From the NCBI GenBank assembly GCA_016207025.1, contig JACQQM010000091.1, positions 1 through 35,453 of the forward strand: a DNA stretch of 35,453 bases, given 5' to 3'. The notes under the pieces are model-generated. The model ran no database searches. It saw only the letters and a list, made by a program, of their open reading frames with translations, and was not told the DNA's origin. This stretch comes from Nitrospirota bacterium (GTDB lineage Bacteria; Nitrospirota; Nitrospiria; Nitrospirales; Nitrospiraceae). The first letter of the stretch is position 1. Each line of letters begins with the position of its first letter. A program made the translations under genes and the position numbers. This document shows positions 33,945 through 35,453 of this stretch, piece after piece.

Positions 33945-34868
33945 TTACCGCAGCTTGTAGCTGATCGGGACCTGCACGACCACCTGCGGCTTCCCCAGTG
34001 GGTGCTTGAGCGTCAAGGGGGAGGCTTGCCTCAGGATCTCCAAGGCATCCTGATCCAACACGGAGTGCCCCGAGCTTTCCGCCACAGCCAAGTCCAGAAG
34101 CTGGCCATCCTCCTTGATGACCACCCGCAACACCACCCGTCCTTCCCACCGGTTCATTCGCGCCATGTGCGGGTATCGCTTCAACTGCTCGACCCTGCCC
34201 CACAGCGTTTCAGCCAACCAACCGTAATCCACTTTCGTGGCCGGAGCCGATCGGACCGGAAGCTCCCGGGCTGATGCCTGCTCAATAGGAGCGTTGATCG
34301 CTTCTCTGGTCACTGTACGCTCCTGAACCATTGCTGCAGCCTGTGTCGCTTCAACGGCCGGACGAGATATCACGGATGGTTCGTGCTGGGCGGAGAGACC
34401 GGCATCGGCGATCGCCGGTTGCGTGACCGGTACAATGGCCCCGGTGGTTGCCATGGGTACAGTCTGCTGCGGCGTCTCGATGGTGTGAACCGTCCGGTTG
34501 ACCACCTGGGTCGCTTGCACAACCGGCCTGACCTCTTGCACCTCTTGGTGGATGACTTGTTGAACGGCTTGCACAGTTTGGACGGCTTGCATGACTGGCT
34601 GTGGCTCAATCACCTGTGTCTCGGTTGGAGGAGGCGTCGGTGGAGCAGGTTTGGATTGGGGCGGCGTGGGTTTGTCAATCGGTTGTGGTGTTGGGGTCTC
34701 AATCACCGAGACGTCCCACTTAAACGGCTCCGGCTGGGGGGCTAAACGCAAGTCTGCCATCAGTGCGACGGCCGCGCCTGCGGCAAGACCATGGACGAGC
34801 GTGGAAAGAGCCCAGCCCCGGAGATACAGTTGTGTCTCGGCAGGGCAGTGCCACGGCAGCGAGTTCAT
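33945..34868 (-). CDS. tonB: TonB energy-transducing protein
   Basis: It transmits proton-motive force from ExbB/ExbD to outer-membrane receptors. The 307 residues have a single N-terminal membrane helix (about 17-38, GWALSTLVHGLAAGAAVALMA), a Pro/Thr-rich spacer (about 58-80), an unusual Val/Gln-rich stretch (about 93-130: MQAVQTVQAVQQVIHQEVQEV), and the TonB C-terminal domain (about 215-307: VEQLKRYPHMARMNRWEGRVVLRVVI, SGHSVLDQDALEILRQASPL). ATG 34868 overlaps the exbD stop (ATGA); GGAGGTGG is the ribosome binding site. Confidence 0.95.
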   Translation of the reverse strand: MNSLPWHCPAETQLYLRGWALSTLVHGLAAGAAVALMADLRLAPQPEPFKWDVSVIETPTPQPIDKPTPPQSKPAPPTPPPTETQVIEPQPVMQAVQTVQAVQQVIHQEVQEVRPVVQATQVVNRTVHTIETPQQTVPMATTGAIVPVTQPAIADAGLSAQHEPSVISRPAVEATQAAAMVQERTVTREAINAPIEQASARELPVRSAPATKVDYGWLAETLWGRVEQLKRYPHMARMNRWEGRVVLRVVIKEDGQLLDLAVAESSGHSVLDQDALEILRQASPLTLKHPLGKPQVVVQVPISYKLR

Positions 34869-35239
34869 AACCGGACCACCTCCAGGCTGACCTGTCGAAA
34901 CCCCAGGCCACGGACTTCATCCACAACCTCTACGAAGCGCTCCAACATAATCACGCGGTCGGCGCGAACCACCACCAGCGAATCCTTGGGGTGGGGAGTC
35001 AGCAGGATTTTTAATCCGTCATCGGAGACCGGCTGTTCATTCATGAATAGGCGGCCGTCTGCAGTCAACGTGATCACGAGAGGAACATCCTTCCGGTCGC
35101 CGGCCTCCTTCGCCTTCGCCAGATCGACAGGAATCTGCCCCGTCGTGATGAACGTCGCGGTGGTCAGGACGATTACCAACAACACCAGCATCACGTCCAC
35201 CAACGGGATCACATTGATCTGGTCAAGTTCACGATCCAT
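34865..35239 (-). CDS. exbD: biopolymer transport protein ExbD
   Basis: It is the peptidoglycan-facing partner of ExbB in the TonB motor. The 124 residues have one membrane helix whose start carries the protonatable Asp ([19 protein letters not shown], Asp15) and a periplasmic domain with [20 protein letters not shown] and VVRADR. It overlaps exbB by 11 bp and tonB by 4 bp. TolR is the paralogue; tonB next door favours ExbD. Confidence 0.95.
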   Translation of the reverse strand: MDRELDQINVIPLVDVMLVLLVIVLTTATFITTGQIPVDLAKAKEAGDRKDVPLVITLTADGRLFMNEQPVSDDGLKILLTPHPKDSLVVVRADRVIMLERFVEVVDEVRGLGFRQVSLEVVRL

Positions 35240-35453
35240 GTTGTACCCTGTACAGCGTGATCAATTCGGCGACTCGCCGGCGGAGTACGTTGTTCAACAC
35301 CACGCAGGGGATCGCCACGAGCAAGCCGACCGCGGTGGCTTTGAGCGCCAGGCTGAGCCCAATCATGATCGTGCTGACCGCCATGGTGCCGGAGGTCCCC
35401 ATGGTGTGAAAGGTGAGCATGATGCCCAGGACGGTCCCCAGCAAGCCGATGTA
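35229..35453 (-). CDS. exbB: ExbB/TolQ-family proton channel protein, 3' part (5' end outside window)
   Basis: The C-terminal 74 residues of the MotA/TolQ/ExbB channel. The frame runs off the window edge and begins [19 protein letters not shown], the conserved loop before helix 2, followed by [29 protein letters not shown]. The TTG at 35444 is internal, not a start. It is the first gene of this minus-strand group inside the window. Confidence 0.93.
   Translation of the reverse strand, partial: YIGLLGTVLGIMLTFHTMGTSGTMAVSTIMIGLSLALKATAVGLLVAIPCVVLNNVLRRRVAELITLYRVQHGS

Overview
The window looks like a chromosomal segment of a GC-rich Gram-negative bacterium. An outer membrane is implied by a TonB-dependent receptor ending in an aromatic residue and by exbB/exbD/tonB. 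My best guess is Nitrospira or a relative (Nitrospirota), from the combination of an ilvBNC-psd-pssA-leuA order, a T-box before leuA (known outside Firmicutes mainly in Deltaproteobacteria), RNase HIII instead of HII, and the overall character of the proteins. A deltaproteobacterium is the main alternative. I could not run a search, so the taxonomy is inference. Nearly everything is core genome: I see no prophage, transposase or CRISPR array.

Layout. (1) 1-3.2 kb: the 3' part of rpoD, tRNA-Ile(CAU) with its own promoter, a coiled-coil zinc-ribbon protein, a stand-alone RNase HIII convergent with it, the RNase P RNA gene, and a glutaredoxin-like gene whose 3' end lies antisense to the 3' end of rnpB. 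(2) 3.3-16.1 kb: a long one-direction gene train, probably one or a few operons: ilvB-ilvN-ilvC (branched-chain amino acids), psd-pssA (phosphatidylethanolamine synthesis), a leucine T-box riboswitch, leuA-leuB, an NHL-propeller protein, asd, a DUF2905 membrane protein, a SpoIID-like protein and queA. (3) 16.1-23.1 kb: a divergent membrane-anchored SurA-N-like gene, then the rod-shape operon RDD-mreB-mreC-mreD-mrdA(PBP2)-rodA behind a good sigma70-type promoter. (4) 23.1-28.5 kb: rng (RNase E/G) behind a structured leader, dprA and topA. (5) 28.5-35.5 kb: an iron-flavoured accessory region: bacterioferritin, an HD-GYP protein, a tiny Com-like zinc ribbon, a FecA-like TonB-dependent receptor, a 149-aa exported protein of unknown function, a PepSY protein, tonB, exbD and the 3' part of exbB. 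From exbB to the HD-GYP gene, all are on the minus strand.

How it fits together. IlvB/N/C and LeuA/B supply valine, isoleucine and leucine, and the T-box (specifier CUC, acceptor-pairing TGGT) lets uncharged tRNA-Leu raise leuA and downstream expression separately from ilvBNC-psd-pssA. MreBCD, PBP2 and RodA form the elongasome. ExbB/ExbD/TonB energise the receptor; bacterioferritin, on the opposite strand, would store the iron.

Most worth a second look: the intra-operonic leucine T-box with a palindrome shared with a repeat at 30.6 kb; the 111-nt structured leader of rng; the heptad-repeat hairpin covering the ilvN start; the rnpB/glutaredoxin antisense overlap; the bacterioferritin His54-to-Asp change; a 15-bp GAAA-capped terminator only about 30 nt before the HD-GYP start; and the unknown exported protein plus PepSY pair inside the TonB locus. 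I found no convincing wholly new multi-gene system; the TonB-locus pair is the nearest candidate.
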